Source: Parvularcula bermudensis HTCC2503
Lineage (GTDB): Bacteria; Pseudomonadota; Alphaproteobacteria; Caulobacterales; Parvularculaceae
Length of the DNA stretch: 64,000 nt
Assembly: GCF_000152825.2 (NCBI RefSeq)
Contig: NC_014414.1
Span: 2,830,501-2,894,500, forward strand
Direction of reading: 5' to 3'
A program made the translations under genes and the position numbers. The notes below the pieces were generated by a model that worked only from the letters and a program-made list of their open reading frames with translations, ran no database searches and was not told the origin of the DNA. This document shows positions 8,954-18,173 of this stretch, one piece after another. Position 1 is the stretch's first letter. Every line of letters begins with the position of its first letter.

Positions 8954-9358
8954 GTGGGTCGAGCATCGCAAGAACAGATCACCGCGCTGGCACTACCCCA
9001 CCGCCGAGACTGTCTCTTTGTTCTCGCGTCCGTGATTCTGGCTGGCCTACTTCTGGGCCTTCCAGGGCGCGCTGTCGCACTGCCAACATCCGTAGACGCA
9101 ACCCTAGCCCCTTTTTCGGAGACCGAGATCCATGCCGGGTCTCACAAGGCTTGCCGCGGCGCCTGTATCTTTTGCCGGTCCAGCCCCGCTCAAATACCAC
9201 GAAGCGCCGAAACCGCTCCGATTGATCCGGTTGTCCTGTCGCGCACAGCAAGCGACCGACAGTTAGCGCGTAGCGAAGAGACACGGGCTCCGCGTGTTGC
9301 AACCCCTTTCAGGCACCTTCCCGATCCGGTCACTCTATTCGATTTGATTCGGTGGTGA
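8954..9358 (+). CDS. Small exported or membrane-anchored Cys protein upstream of copA
   Basis: GTG at 8954 is chosen because GAAGAGGAG lies eight bases upstream. The in-frame ATG at 8918 falls inside the CsoR operator and is unlikely. The 134-residue protein has one hydrophobic segment (LFVLASVILAGLLLGLPG) and then a cysteine cluster at 67, 71 and 74 (HKACRGACIFC). The rest is low-complexity and polar. It is the first gene after the operator and is followed by copA 52 bases later. A small periplasmic copper-binding role is plausible but not shown. Confidence 0.6.
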   Translation: MGRASQEQITALALPHRRDCLFVLASVILAGLLLGLPGRAVALPTSVDATLAPFSETEIHAGSHKACRGACIFCRSSPAQIPRSAETAPIDPVVLSRTASDRQLARSEETRAPRVATPFRHLPDPVTLFDLIRW

Positions 9359-9410
9359 TCCTGTCTTGGCAGTCCCCAGGAGAAAACAACGCACCAGACA
9401 GGATATCAGC

Positions 9411-11306
9411 ATGCTGAACAGACGCCATTTCATCGGAACCGCCGCTACCGCCCTTGCGGCGCAGTCCCTCCTTCCGGCCTGGGCTCAGTCGGGTCGGCAA
9501 GGAAATCGCGGCCTCGATCCGCTGACGCGCAACCAATTCGACCTGACCATCGGCCGAACGCCCGTGCGTATCGATGGGCGCGCGGGGCACGCCGTCACCG
9601 TGAACGACACCCTGCCCGCGCCCCTCATCCGAATGCAGGAAGGGGAGGACATCGTTCTGCGCGTGACCAACACGCTCGACGAATGGTCCTCGATCCACTG
9701 GCATGGCCTGCTCGTGCCGGCCTCGATGGACGGCGTGCCGGGGGTCAGCTTTCCCGGCATCGCGCCCCGTTCGACCTTCGAGTATCGCTTCCCGCTCAAG
9801 CAGGCGGGCACCTATTGGTACCACAGCCATTCGGCCTTTCAGGAACAGCTCGGGCTCTACGGCCCCCTGGTCATCGATCCTGCCCGAACCGAGGCCCAGA
9901 GCTATGACCGGGAATTCGTTATCGTCCTGTCGGACTGGACGTTTGCCGATCCCCACCGGCTTTTCGCCCAGCTGAAGAAGATGGGCGACACGCTCAATTA
10001 CCAGAAACGCACCGCGGCGGATCTCGCGGCCGATGCGCGCGAAGACGGCCTCGGCGCCGCCCTCGGGAACCGGGCGATGTGGGGACGCATGCGGATGATG
10101 CCGACCGACCTCGCCGATGTGAACGGGGCGCAATACACATACCTCGTTAATGGTCATGGTCCGGACGATGACTGGACCGGCCTCTTCGAACCCGGTGAAC
10201 GCGTCCGCCTCCGGATCATCAATGCGAGCGCCATGTCGATCTTCAACGTGCGGATTCCTGGCCTGCCGATGACAGTCATCAACGCCCACGGGCTCGACGT
10301 ACGGCCGGTCACCTTCGAGGAATTTCAGATTGGCACCGCGGAGACCTATGACGTCATCGTGGAGCCAAAGGATCGGGCCTACCGTCTGGTCGCCGCCTCG
10401 ATCGACAGTTCCGGTCAGGCGCTGGCGACGCTGACGCCACGTCTTGGGGAGACCGCGGAGGCCCCGCCCCTGAGGCCACGGCCGCTCCTCACCATGAAGG
10501 ACATGGGGATGAGCAGCATGATGGCGTCCGACATGGCGACGCCCGCAGAGCCCGGCATGGAGGGTCAGGGCCATGCCCTCACCTATCCCGAGACTGGGGA
10601 ACCGGGCGGCACCATGGCGGGTATGGGGATGGATCATGGAGACATGACGATGGCGGACCACCATCACCCGATGGGCGCCGGCGTCGCCAATGTCGCGATG
10701 AACCCCGTCAGTCGCCTGCATGAGCCGGGGCTCGGCCTTGAGCGCGTCCCGCACCGCACCCTGAGCTATGCTCAGCTGCGGAGTCTCCGTCCGAACACGG
10801 ACCGACGACCGACCGAGCGGGAAGTCGAGATCCATCTGACCTCTAATATGGAGCGCTATATGTGGTCCTTCGACGGCGTGAAATTCTCCGAAGTCGAAGA
10901 ATCGATCAAGTTCTACGAGGGCGAGCGGGTCCGGCTGACCCTCGTGAACGACACGATGATGCCGCACCCGATCCACCTGCACGGGATGTTCTTCGATCTC
11001 GTCATCCCGGACTATGATGAGGACGAGGACGGCGAGCGCTACCTTCCCGGCCTCCACACCATCCTGACCAAGCCCGGCGAGAAGCTGTCCGTGGACATCA
11101 CGCCGCCCGAACGTGGTGATTGGGCCTTTCACTGCCACCTTCTCTACCACATGCATGCCGGCATGATGCAGGTCGTCAGCGTGCTGCCGCGCGACGACCG
11201 TCCACCCCTGAGCGAGATCGGGGCAGGACCGCCCCAAGCCACCCATCCAGCGGAGACGCCGGTCAAGCACGACATGGACCATGGCGAGCATGGAGGGACG
11301 CACTGA
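9411..11306 (+). CDS. copA: Copper-resistance multicopper oxidase CopA (PcoA family)
   Basis: This 631-residue periplasmic oxidase is predicted to oxidise Cu(I) to Cu(II). A Tat signal is visible (NRRHFIGTAATAL). Copper ligand motifs are IHWHG (His96, His98), YWYHSH (135-140), PHPIHLHGM (518-526) and HCHLLYHMHAGM (574-585), which together supply types 1, 2 and 3 copper sites. A Met/His-rich insert at about 361-425 (MKDMGMSSMM, MAGMGMDHGDMTM) is typical of CopA. The inner ATG is chosen for the Tat signal. The stop overlaps the copB start in TGATG form. Confidence 0.95.
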   Translation: MLNRRHFIGTAATALAAQSLLPAWAQSGRQGNRGLDPLTRNQFDLTIGRTPVRIDGRAGHAVTVNDTLPAPLIRMQEGEDIVLRVTNTLDEWSSIHWHGLLVPASMDGVPGVSFPGIAPRSTFEYRFPLKQAGTYWYHSHSAFQEQLGLYGPLVIDPARTEAQSYDREFVIVLSDWTFADPHRLFAQLKKMGDTLNYQKRTAADLAADAREDGLGAALGNRAMWGRMRMMPTDLADVNGAQYTYLVNGHGPDDDWTGLFEPGERVRLRIINASAMSIFNVRIPGLPMTVINAHGLDVRPVTFEEFQIGTAETYDVIVEPKDRAYRLVAASIDSSGQALATLTPRLGETAEAPPLRPRPLLTMKDMGMSSMMASDMATPAEPGMEGQGHALTYPETGEPGGTMAGMGMDHGDMTMADHHHPMGAGVANVAMNPVSRLHEPGLGLERVPHRTLSYAQLRSLRPNTDRRPTEREVEIHLTSNMERYMWSFDGVKFSEVEESIKFYEGERVRLTLVNDTMMPHPIHLHGMFFDLVIPDYDEDEDGERYLPGLHTILTKPGEKLSVDITPPERGDWAFHCHLLYHMHAGMMQVVSVLPRDDRPPLSEIGAGPPQATHPAETPVKHDMDHGEHGGTH

Positions 11307-12094
11307 TGAGAACCGCTTTTCTGATCGGCCTTCTGGCCCCCCTCACCCTGACACCCCTTCACGCCCAGGAGCAAAGCGATCCCCCTTGGGAAGCCGCCGA
11401 TGGCGTTTATGGCCCGGAGGCCATGCGCGAGGCTCGCAGCCGGGTCCAGAACGAGAACGGCGACATCCGCTATGGCCTCGCCATGATCGACCGCCTCGAA
11501 TGGCAGGACACGGAAGGAGACGGGACGCTCGTCTGGGATGTCCAGGGCTATTATGGTGGCGATATCAACAAGGTCTGGGTGAAGTCCGAAGGCGACTATT
11601 CGCTCACCGATGATGAGGTCGAGGAAGCGGAGGTTCAGCTCCTCTATTCGCGGGCGATCTTCCCCTATTTCGACCTTCAGACGGGTATTCGGCAGGACCT
11701 CGAGCCCGACGGGCTGTCCCACGCGGTTCTCGGCATTCAGGGGCTCGCGCCCTATTGGTTCGAGACGGACGCCGCGCTCTTTCTCTCCGAAGAGGGCGAC
11801 CTGACCGGTCGCATGGAGGCCGAAGTCGAATGGTTCCTGACCCAGCGACTGATCCTTCAGCCGCGTCTCGAAGCAGGCCTCAGTGCCCAGAGCATTGAGG
11901 AACGCGATCTCGGCGCGGGTCTGACGGATGTCAGCCTCGGGGCCCGGCTGCGCTATGAGGTGAAGCGCTCCTTCGCCCCCTATGTCGGCGCCGAATGGCG
12001 GTCGCGCTTCGGGGAGACCGCAGACCTCCAGGAACGGCTGGGTCTGGAGACGGATGAGGTGGTGGTCGTCGCGGGTCTCAGGGCCTGGTTCTAG
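11306..12094 (+). CDS. copB: Copper-resistance outer-membrane protein CopB
   Basis: The 262-residue protein has a signal peptide ending PLHAQE, alternating beta-strand patterns, and a C-terminal Phe (LRAWF), the usual signature of outer-membrane barrels. It aligns in style with CopB/PcoB (YGLAMIDRLEWQ, QTGIRQDLEPDG, FETDAALFLSEEGD). The Met/His-rich N-terminal repeat of many CopB proteins is missing here. Its ATG shares one base with the copA stop. It probably binds or sequesters copper at the outer membrane together with CopA. Confidence 0.93.
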   Translation: MRTAFLIGLLAPLTLTPLHAQEQSDPPWEAADGVYGPEAMREARSRVQNENGDIRYGLAMIDRLEWQDTEGDGTLVWDVQGYYGGDINKVWVKSEGDYSLTDDEVEEAEVQLLYSRAIFPYFDLQTGIRQDLEPDGLSHAVLGIQGLAPYWFETDAALFLSEEGDLTGRMEAEVEWFLTQRLILQPRLEAGLSAQSIEERDLGAGLTDVSLGARLRYEVKRSFAPYVGAEWRSRFGETADLQERLGLETDEVVVVAGLRAWF

Positions 12095-12107
12095 GGAGGC
12101 ACCGTCG

Positions 12108-13430
12108 ATGGCAAAAGATCAGTCCTACGAACAAGGCAGCCTGTCCCTATGGGGCACGATCGCCATGGGGACCGGCGTGATGATCGGGGCGGGCATCTTC
12201 GCCCTTACCGGGCAGGTCGCCGAGCTGTCCGGTGACCTCTTCCCCCTCGCCTTCCTCTTCGCCGCGGCGATCAGCGGCTTCTCCGCCTACAGCTACATAA
12301 AGGTCGCGAGCGCCTACCCGTCCGCCGGCGGCATCGCGATGATCCTGAAGAAGGCCTATGGCCAGACCACCGTGACGGGGGCGGCCGCCCTCCTCATGGC
12401 GTTCTCGATGATCATCAATGAAAGCCTCGTGGCGCGGACCTTCGGCAGCTACGCGCTGCGACCGTTCGGGGTGGCGGACGACAGCGTGCTGATCCCCGTC
12501 CTCGCGGTCGGTCTCGTCGTCTTCGCCTTCGTCGTGAACGTGGCGAACAACAAATGGATTGGCGGGATCAGCCAGATCGCCGCCATCCTGAAGATCGGGG
12601 GCATCCTCGTCTTCGGGATCGTGGCCATGGCGGCCGCGGGGTTCTCCTTCGAGCCCTATGAGAACGGGCTCGCCAACGACACCGGTGCCTTCGGCTTTCT
12701 CGCCGGGACAGCCCTCGCCATCCTCGCCTTCAAGGGGTTCACGACGATCACCAATTCCGGTGACGAGGTGAAGAACCCTGAGAAGAATGTCGGCCGGGCC
12801 ATCATCATCTCCCTCGCCATCTGCGCCATCGTCTACCTGGTGGTGGCGTTCGGTGTCGCCTCGACCCTGTCGGTGAAAGAGATCGTCGCGGCCAAGGATT
12901 ATGCCCTGGCAGAGGCGGCCCGGCCGGCCGTGGGATCGCTGGGCGTCGGTTTCACCGTGGCCGTGGCGCTGATCGCCACCGCCTCGGGGATCCTCGCCAG
13001 CGTCTTCGCGGTATCGCGTATGCTGACCATGCTGACGGAGATGAAGCTGATCCCGCACCGTCACTTCGGGATGAGTGGGCCGATCCACCGCCACCTCCTC
13101 GTCTACACCGTGGTGCTCGCCGGCACGCTGGCCGCCTTCTTCGACCTGACCCGCATCGCGGCCCTTGGCGCCATCTTCTACCTAGTCATGGACATCATCA
13201 TCCATTGGGGCCTCTTGCGTCATCTTCGGGAGGATGTCGGCGCCAAGGGATGGGTGGTGATCACCGCCATTACACTCGACACCGTCGCGCTCCTCGCCTT
13301 CGTCGTCATGAAGGCGCAGCAGGACCGGTTGGTGGTCGCCATCGCGCTTGTGGGCATCGCCCTCACCTTCGTCGGGGAGCGGATCTTCCTTCAGCAAAGC
13401 CAGGGAGATGAAGCCGGAGCAGCGCGATGA
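12108..13430 (+). CDS. APC-superfamily amino acid permease-like transporter
   Basis: The 440-residue protein has about twelve membrane segments and the family signature GTGVMIGAGIFALTGQ near its start. An AGGGAGGC ribosome site lies just before the ATG. Further APC features are SAYPSAGG and FKGFTTITNSGDEVKNPEKNVGRAI. Such permeases usually import or exchange amino acids or amines. Its place between copB and the Cu ATPase, with a four-base overlap to the next gene, indicates cotranscription with copper genes. The substrate is unknown; thiol or amine ligands of copper would be one guess. Confidence 0.85.
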   Translation: MAKDQSYEQGSLSLWGTIAMGTGVMIGAGIFALTGQVAELSGDLFPLAFLFAAAISGFSAYSYIKVASAYPSAGGIAMILKKAYGQTTVTGAAALLMAFSMIINESLVARTFGSYALRPFGVADDSVLIPVLAVGLVVFAFVVNVANNKWIGGISQIAAILKIGGILVFGIVAMAAAGFSFEPYENGLANDTGAFGFLAGTALAILAFKGFTTITNSGDEVKNPEKNVGRAIIISLAICAIVYLVVAFGVASTLSVKEIVAAKDYALAEAARPAVGSLGVGFTVAVALIATASGILASVFAVSRMLTMLTEMKLIPHRHFGMSGPIHRHLLVYTVVLAGTLAAFFDLTRIAALGAIFYLVMDIIIHWGLLRHLREDVGAKGWVVITAITLDTVALLAFVVMKAQQDRLVVAIALVGIALTFVGERIFLQQSQGDEAGAAR

Positions 13431-13897
13431 CCGAGCGGCTGAGGCGCATCTTCTCCTCGCCGGAGTTCGCCGTGGCACTCTTCGGCTTTCTCCTGCATTT
13501 CGTATGGGAATTCTGGCAGGTCCCCTATTATGCCGACATGCCGGACATCAGCCACTGGCAGGGTGTCCGGATTTGCACCATGGCCACGATCGGCGATGTG
13601 GTGATCGTTGTGACGGCGTTCCTCGCGGCGCGCCAGGCCACCGGCTCGCGCCGCTGGATCCCCGAGAAGGATCGGCGCGGCATGGTTGTCTTCGTCCTCA
13701 CCGGTCTTGGCATCACCATCGCCGCCGAATGGGTGTTCACCGACCTCCTCGGCCGCTGGGCGTATGCGGACGGGATGCCGGTCATTCCCGTTCTCGGCAC
13801 CGGCCTCACCCCGTTCCTTCAATGGCTGATTCTGCCCTTCGGCATCGTTCTTCTCTGCCGCCCCTTTCTCCGAGGTCTGCACCATGACGTCCCATGA
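13427..13897 (+). CDS. Small four-TM membrane protein in copper operon
   Basis: The 156-residue protein starts in an ATGA overlap with the permease stop and ends 14 bases inside the ATPase gene. About four membrane segments are predicted, with conserved-looking aromatic motifs [17 protein letters not shown] and [20 protein letters not shown]. The context in a copper operon suggests a membrane accessory role. No function is recognised from sequence. Confidence 0.7.
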   Translation: MTERLRRIFSSPEFAVALFGFLLHFVWEFWQVPYYADMPDISHWQGVRICTMATIGDVVIVVTAFLAARQATGSRRWIPEKDRRGMVVFVLTGLGITIAAEWVFTDLLGRWAYADGMPVIPVLGTGLTPFLQWLILPFGIVLLCRPFLRGLHHDVP

Positions 13898-16106
13898 TCA
13901 CTGCCGTCACAGCGGCGACACCCCCCACGCTCATGACGATACGGCGACGGACAAAGGCGCCTACGACACCATTCCGGACGGCTTCACCGGCACGGTCTAT
14001 ACCTGCCCGATGCACCCGCAGGTGCGGGCGCCGAAACCGGGCCCCTGCCCCTTATGCGGCATGGCCCTCGAACCCGAAGGCGTCGTCGTCGGCGAGGAGG
14101 ACGATGCGGAACTGCGCGACATGTCGCGGCGGTTCTGGGTTTCAGCGATCCTCACCATCCCCCTCTTCCTCTATGCCATGAGCGACATGCTGCCCGGCCG
14201 CCCCTTAGGGCGGCTGATCGAGGAAGACTGGGCGCAATGGGCCCAGCTCCTGCTCGCGGCGCCCGTGGTCCTGTGGGGCGGGGGGCCGTTCTTCGCCCGG
14301 GGGATCCGGTCCTTCCGCACCGGCCATCTCAACATGTTCTCCCTGATCGCCCTCGGCGTCGGGGTCGCTTTCGCGTACTCGCTGGTCGCCACAGCGGTCC
14401 CGGGCCTCTTTCCCGACGCCTTTCGCGGCCATGACGGCAATGTCGCGGTCTATTACGAGGCGGCCGCGGTCATCGTGACCCTCGTCCTTCTGGGGCAAGT
14501 CCTCGAGCTCCGCGCCCGCAGCGCCACCTCGGGCGCGATCCGCGCCCTGCTCGAACTGGCGCCGCCCGAAGCGATCCGCATCGGACCCGATGGCGAAGAT
14601 GTCCGCGTGCCCGTCGACGACATTCGCGAGGGGGACCGCCTCCGCGTGCGCCCGGGCGACAAGGTGCCCGTCGACGGCACGGTGAGCGAAGGCCGCTCCA
14701 CGGTTGATGAAAGCATGATCACCGGCGAGCCCCTGCCCGTCACGAAGGAACCGGGCGACCGGGTCACTGGCGGCACGGTCAACGGGGCGGGCGGCTTCGT
14801 CATGGTGGCGGATAGGGTGGGTGAGGACACCGTCCTGTCCCAGATCGTCCGCATGGTCAGCGAGGCGCAGCGGTCGCGCGCGCCGATCCAGAAGACGGTG
14901 GACCAGGTTTCGGCGATCTTCGTGCCCTCGGTGATCGCGGTGGCAGTGATCGCCTTCATCGCCTGGTGGATCCTCGGCCCGTCGCCAGCGCTCTCCTATG
15001 CGCTGGTCAACGCGGTGGCGGTGCTGATCATCGCCTGTCCCTGCGCCCTGGGGCTCGCGACGCCGATGTCGATCATGGTCGGCACCGGCAAGGGGGCGCG
15101 GGAAGGCATCCTCATCAAGAACGCCGAGGCGCTTGAAACCTTCGAGAAGGTCGACACGCTCGTCGTCGACAAGACCGGCACGCTGACGGAGGGCCGCCCG
15201 GCGCTGGTCGGGATCGAGCCCACCGCCGATTTCGCCGAAGACGACCTTCTCTCCCTCGTCGCAGCGGTCGAACGGGGCTCGGAGCATCCCCTTGCCGAGG
15301 CGATCGTCCGGAGCGCCACCGACCGGGGCCTCCCCCTTCCCGACGCTTCAGGATTTCAGTCCGTGACCGGACAAGGCGCGATCGCCACCGTCGAGGGTCG
15401 CCGTGTGGCGATCGGCAACGCCAAGCTGATGACCGCCGAGGGCGCCCAGGATGCGGCCCTTGCCGAGCGGGCCGACCGTCGCCGCACCGAGGGCGAGACG
15501 GTCATGTTCGTCGCGGTGGACGGACGACCCGCGGGGCTTCTCGCCGTCGCCGACCCCATCAAGGCGACGACCCCGGATGCCATCGCGACCTTGCACCGCG
15601 AAGGGCTCAAGGTCGTCATGCTGACGGGGGATGCGCGGGCGACGGCCGAAGCGGTGGCCAAGACGCTCGGTATCGACGAGGTGCATGCGGATGTCTCGCC
15701 CGAAGACAAGTTTGAGATCGTCTCGCAACTCCAGGCCGCGGGGGCGAAGGTGGCCATGGCGGGTGACGGAATCAACGACGCCCCCGCCCTCGCCAAGGCC
15801 GATGTCGGGGTGGCCATGGGCACCGGTACCGATGTCGCGATGGAAAGCGCCGGCGTCACGCTGGTGAAGGGCGATTTGCGCGGAATCGCCGCCGCCTACC
15901 GGCTCAGCACCCTCACCATGCGGAACATCAGGCAGAACCTCTTCTTTGCCTTCGTCTACAATGCGGTCGGGGTGCCCGTGGCCGCTGGCGTCCTCTACCC
16001 ATTCTTCGGCATTCTCCTCAATCCGATGATTGCCGCCGCGGCCATGAGCCTGTCCTCGGTCTCAGTCATCGCCAACGCTCTCCGCCTCAGGAGCAAGACG
16101 CTATGA
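13884..16106 (+). CDS. Copper-exporting P1B-type ATPase
   Basis: The 740-residue pump exports Cu(I) from the cytoplasm. The N-terminus is His-rich ([16 protein letters not shown]), followed by a heavy-metal-binding domain with CPMHP at 41 and CPLCGM at 55-60 in place of CxxC HMA domains. P-type motifs are TGEP (280-283), the membrane metal site CPC (385-387), DKTGT with phosphorylated Asp429, SEHPLAEA (466) and GDGIND (627). YN in TM7 (692) and MSLSS in TM8 (721) complete a Cu(I) site. It overlaps the preceding gene by 14 bases. Confidence 0.95.
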   Translation: MTSHDHCRHSGDTPHAHDDTATDKGAYDTIPDGFTGTVYTCPMHPQVRAPKPGPCPLCGMALEPEGVVVGEEDDAELRDMSRRFWVSAILTIPLFLYAMSDMLPGRPLGRLIEEDWAQWAQLLLAAPVVLWGGGPFFARGIRSFRTGHLNMFSLIALGVGVAFAYSLVATAVPGLFPDAFRGHDGNVAVYYEAAAVIVTLVLLGQVLELRARSATSGAIRALLELAPPEAIRIGPDGEDVRVPVDDIREGDRLRVRPGDKVPVDGTVSEGRSTVDESMITGEPLPVTKEPGDRVTGGTVNGAGGFVMVADRVGEDTVLSQIVRMVSEAQRSRAPIQKTVDQVSAIFVPSVIAVAVIAFIAWWILGPSPALSYALVNAVAVLIIACPCALGLATPMSIMVGTGKGAREGILIKNAEALETFEKVDTLVVDKTGTLTEGRPALVGIEPTADFAEDDLLSLVAAVERGSEHPLAEAIVRSATDRGLPLPDASGFQSVTGQGAIATVEGRRVAIGNAKLMTAEGAQDAALAERADRRRTEGETVMFVAVDGRPAGLLAVADPIKATTPDAIATLHREGLKVVMLTGDARATAEAVAKTLGIDEVHADVSPEDKFEIVSQLQAAGAKVAMAGDGINDAPALAKADVGVAMGTGTDVAMESAGVTLVKGDLRGIAAAYRLSTLTMRNIRQNLFFAFVYNAVGVPVAAGVLYPFFGILLNPMIAAAAMSLSSVSVIANALRLRSKTL

Positions 16107-16131
16107 CCACCGCCACGAAAGGAGGTTTCCA

Positions 16132-16548
16132 CTGACCCTCGCCATCCTTCTGTCCATTGCTCTTTTTGTCGGCACGCTGATGCTGCATTGGGAGATCCTC
16201 AACCGCGTCAGTGTGCGGACGGCCAAGCTGACCGCGCCGCGGTTCGGGATCATCTGCCTCGGCTTGATCCTGCTGCATTTCGCCGAAGTCGGGCTTTACG
16301 CCGCCGGCTTTGAGCTGGGCCGGGCCGTCGGCATCGGAACCTTCAGCAAGCCGCCCGGCGCCGATTTCATGGATGTCTACTATTTCTCGCTCGCGACCTT
16401 CACCACGCTCGGGCTCGGCAAGGCGATGCCCGAGGGGCATCTGGCCTTCATCGCCGGGGTCGAGGCGTTCAACGGCTTTCTCTGCATCTCAATGTCGGCG
16501 TCCATGCTGTTCAAGCTGATGCCGGAGGTGACGAAGTCATCAACTTAG
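16132..16548 (+). CDS. Two-TM potassium-channel-like protein with probable CTG start
   Basis: The frame encodes 138 residues from a CTG at 16132, placed six bases after a strong GGAGG (16121-16125). The first ATG (16180) would remove most of the first membrane helix. Two membrane helices flank a pore loop, YYFSLATFTTLGLGKAMPEGHL, where TTLGLG resembles the TVGYG potassium filter. A ten-codon reading frame opens with the ATGA at the ATPase stop (16103) and ends in TGA overlapping the CTG, so coupled reinitiation is possible. The ion is inferred, not shown. Confidence 0.7.
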   Translation: MTLAILLSIALFVGTLMLHWEILNRVSVRTAKLTAPRFGIICLGLILLHFAEVGLYAAGFELGRAVGIGTFSKPPGADFMDVYYFSLATFTTLGLGKAMPEGHLAFIAGVEAFNGFLCISMSASMLFKLMPEVTKSST

Positions 16549-16852
16549 CGACAGCCAAGGAAGCTCCAGCCGACCTCAGAACGGAGGGTCGGGAACCCCG
16601 TGTTCATCGGGAGGATGCCCCTTTTTCCGCCGCTCCGCGAGGACGGCCCCTGGGTTGCGGCTGCTCGCATGGAACGCCAGCCTTTCTTCTGATCGGTAGA
16701 AATTGCCCCTCCAATACAGGGCCTCGATCTCCGTCCGCGTGATCGGAGGACGTGTTCCTCGAGGCGGCGACGATACACGTCGAGAGTGACGCTGTGAACG
16801 CAAATCGAGCCGCAGCCCGTGTCGGTGCTCGCTCGAACCCTTCTCCTGTTTT
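16549..16852. other. Intergenic segment between convergent copper operons
   Basis: About 300 bases separate the ion channel from copD, which face each other. Two short minus-strand frames of 75-77 codons are open here. One reads ITRTEIEALYWRGNFYRSEE, which looks protein-like, but there is no clear ribosome site or recognised family. No convincing terminator hairpin was found. Confidence 0.4.
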
Positions 16853-17692
16853 CTACCTCTCGGGCCCCAGGATCGTCGTCGCCACTGCGACTGAGACGAG
16901 AATGAACACGAACAAGACCGCTTCCGCCGTCAGTGTGCGCTGTAGAAGTCGTGACCCGATCTCGGGCTCGGAACGCAGCCGGGCTGTCGCCACTTTCGTA
17001 TTGTAAGCGCCAATAGTGAGGGCGACGAGCGCGAAAGCGAGCTTGACCAGCAGCAGCTGGCCGTAGTTCGTGGCGAACGTGGCTTCAAGTCCTCCTGCGA
17101 GCCGCAGCAGAAGACCTGTTCCAAGCGCCAACGCGAGCGGTACGACCCATATTGCCAGCTGGCTGAAGCGTTCAAGTTTGACAAGCAATTCTGGGGTGGG
17201 GGCCGATTCTCGTGGAAACAGCGTCATCGGGGCCGCAAACCAGAACGCCGCAAGCCCGACATGGACCATCACCACCACCGGAAGGAGCGGATCATCGACC
17301 GCCACGGTGTGGCCACCGAGACCGAACCCCACGATCAGCACCACCGCTCCGACGGGCGGAAGCACTCGATGAGCAACGAACCGACCGAGAATCAGTGATC
17401 CTGCGCCGAGCAGAAAAGCCAAGATTTGTGCCCTGTTCACTTCCCAAATGATCGGGGCCATGGCCCAATCTATCGGTTCCCCGAGACCGCCACTGAGCTG
17501 CATCATCATCAGTATGAAGCGCAAGGACACCGCGATCAGAATCAGGGTGCCCAGGGTAGCGACTAAAGGCACAGTCCGGACAATGCCTAAGCGATGGTGG
17601 ACAACCAAGCCCGCGACCAGGAGGGTCGACGCGTAGAGTAACGCTTTTGCGGCGATCAGAAGCGCGTCGAGCGCCACAACTTCAGTCCACAA
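16853..17692 (-). CDS. copD: CopD-family copper-resistance membrane protein
   Basis: The 279-residue protein has about eight membrane helices and the order of conserved segments expected for CopD/PcoD. These include LVVHHRLG, WEVNRAQI, GHTVAVDD, VMVHVGLAAFWFAAP and AYNTKVATARL, with membrane His and Trp residues. CopD works with CopC in moving copper across the inner membrane. Its ATG overlaps the copC stop by 11 bases, so the pair is translationally linked. Confidence 0.9.
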   Translation of the reverse strand: MWTEVVALDALLIAAKALLYASTLLVAGLVVHHRLGIVRTVPLVATLGTLILIAVSLRFILMMMQLSGGLGEPIDWAMAPIIWEVNRAQILAFLLGAGSLILGRFVAHRVLPPVGAVVLIVGFGLGGHTVAVDDPLLPVVVMVHVGLAAFWFAAPMTLFPRESAPTPELLVKLERFSQLAIWVVPLALALGTGLLLRLAGGLEATFATNYGQLLLVKLAFALVALTIGAYNTKVATARLRSEPEIGSRLLQRTLTAEAVLFVFILVSVAVATTILGPER

Positions 17693-18041
17693 TGTCGAAG
17701 CTGATACTTCCCTGCATCACATGACCGTCTTTTGCCATCGCACGCCATTCGATCAGGTAGGAGCCTGGACCGAGCTCCGGGAGGCTTGCCTGATAGGCCG
17801 ATGCAAATCCGCTGTCCGGTGCGAACGACAGGGCTTCGTCTTCACTCTCAGGACCTGAGAGAGTGATACCTACGAGACGCACATCCGCAGAATAGGAGAA
17901 GCTGAATTCATCAGGTGCGACGCGGAGTGTGGCGCCGTCTTCAATGCTCGACGCCTTGATGGTCACATGGGCAAATGCCTGTCCAAGAACCAAAAAAGCG
18001 GCGGACAAGACTACGGCGAGAAAGGCCTTGGTCACGGACAT
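17682..18041 (-). CDS. copC: CopC periplasmic copper-binding protein
   Basis: The 119-residue protein starts at an ATG eight bases after GGGAG; a longer frame to 18107 would add sequence before the signal peptide. Cleavage after GQAFA leaves an N-terminal His (HVTIKASSIEDGA), the Cu(II) ligand of mature CopC. A second site motif is AKDGHVMQGSISF. The beta-sandwich pattern and length are normal. A CsoR-type palindrome lies about 30 bases upstream, implying copper induction. Confidence 0.92.
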   Translation of the reverse strand: MSVTKAFLAVVLSAAFLVLGQAFAHVTIKASSIEDGATLRVAPDEFSFSYSADVRLVGITLSGPESEDEALSFAPDSGFASAYQASLPELGPGSYLIEWRAMAKDGHVMQGSISFDIVD

Positions 18042-18070
18042 TGTGTGATCTCCCTTGACCTCGTGGGCAT

Positions 18071-18087
18071 ATACCCGCCCACGGTAT
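18071..18087. promoter_or_regulatory. CsoR-type operator upstream of copC-copD
   Basis: ATACCCGCCCACGGTAT is a 17-base palindrome with five-base perfect inner symmetry and the same ATACCC...GGTAT layout as 8909-8925. It lies 30 bases before the copC start on the minus strand, where a promoter is expected. The shared motif ties copCD to the regulon of the CsoR encoded 9 kb away. Confidence 0.65.
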
Positions 18088-18173
18088 GTCGCAAGAGCCG
18101 TCTGCAAACTTCGGCACCCTCAATTCTGCGCTTCGCCATGGCGCGATGACGAACCGAGCGATGCGTTGCCGAA

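Noticed and set aside
9330-11303. 657-codon open frame on the minus strand
   Set aside because: It is antisense to the multicopper oxidase, which has clear Tat and copper motifs; high GC keeps the opposite frame open.
16576-16803. 75-codon minus-strand frame between the ion channel and copD
   Set aside because: Parts look protein-like (EALYWRGNFYRSEERLAF), but no ribosome site, family or context supports it.
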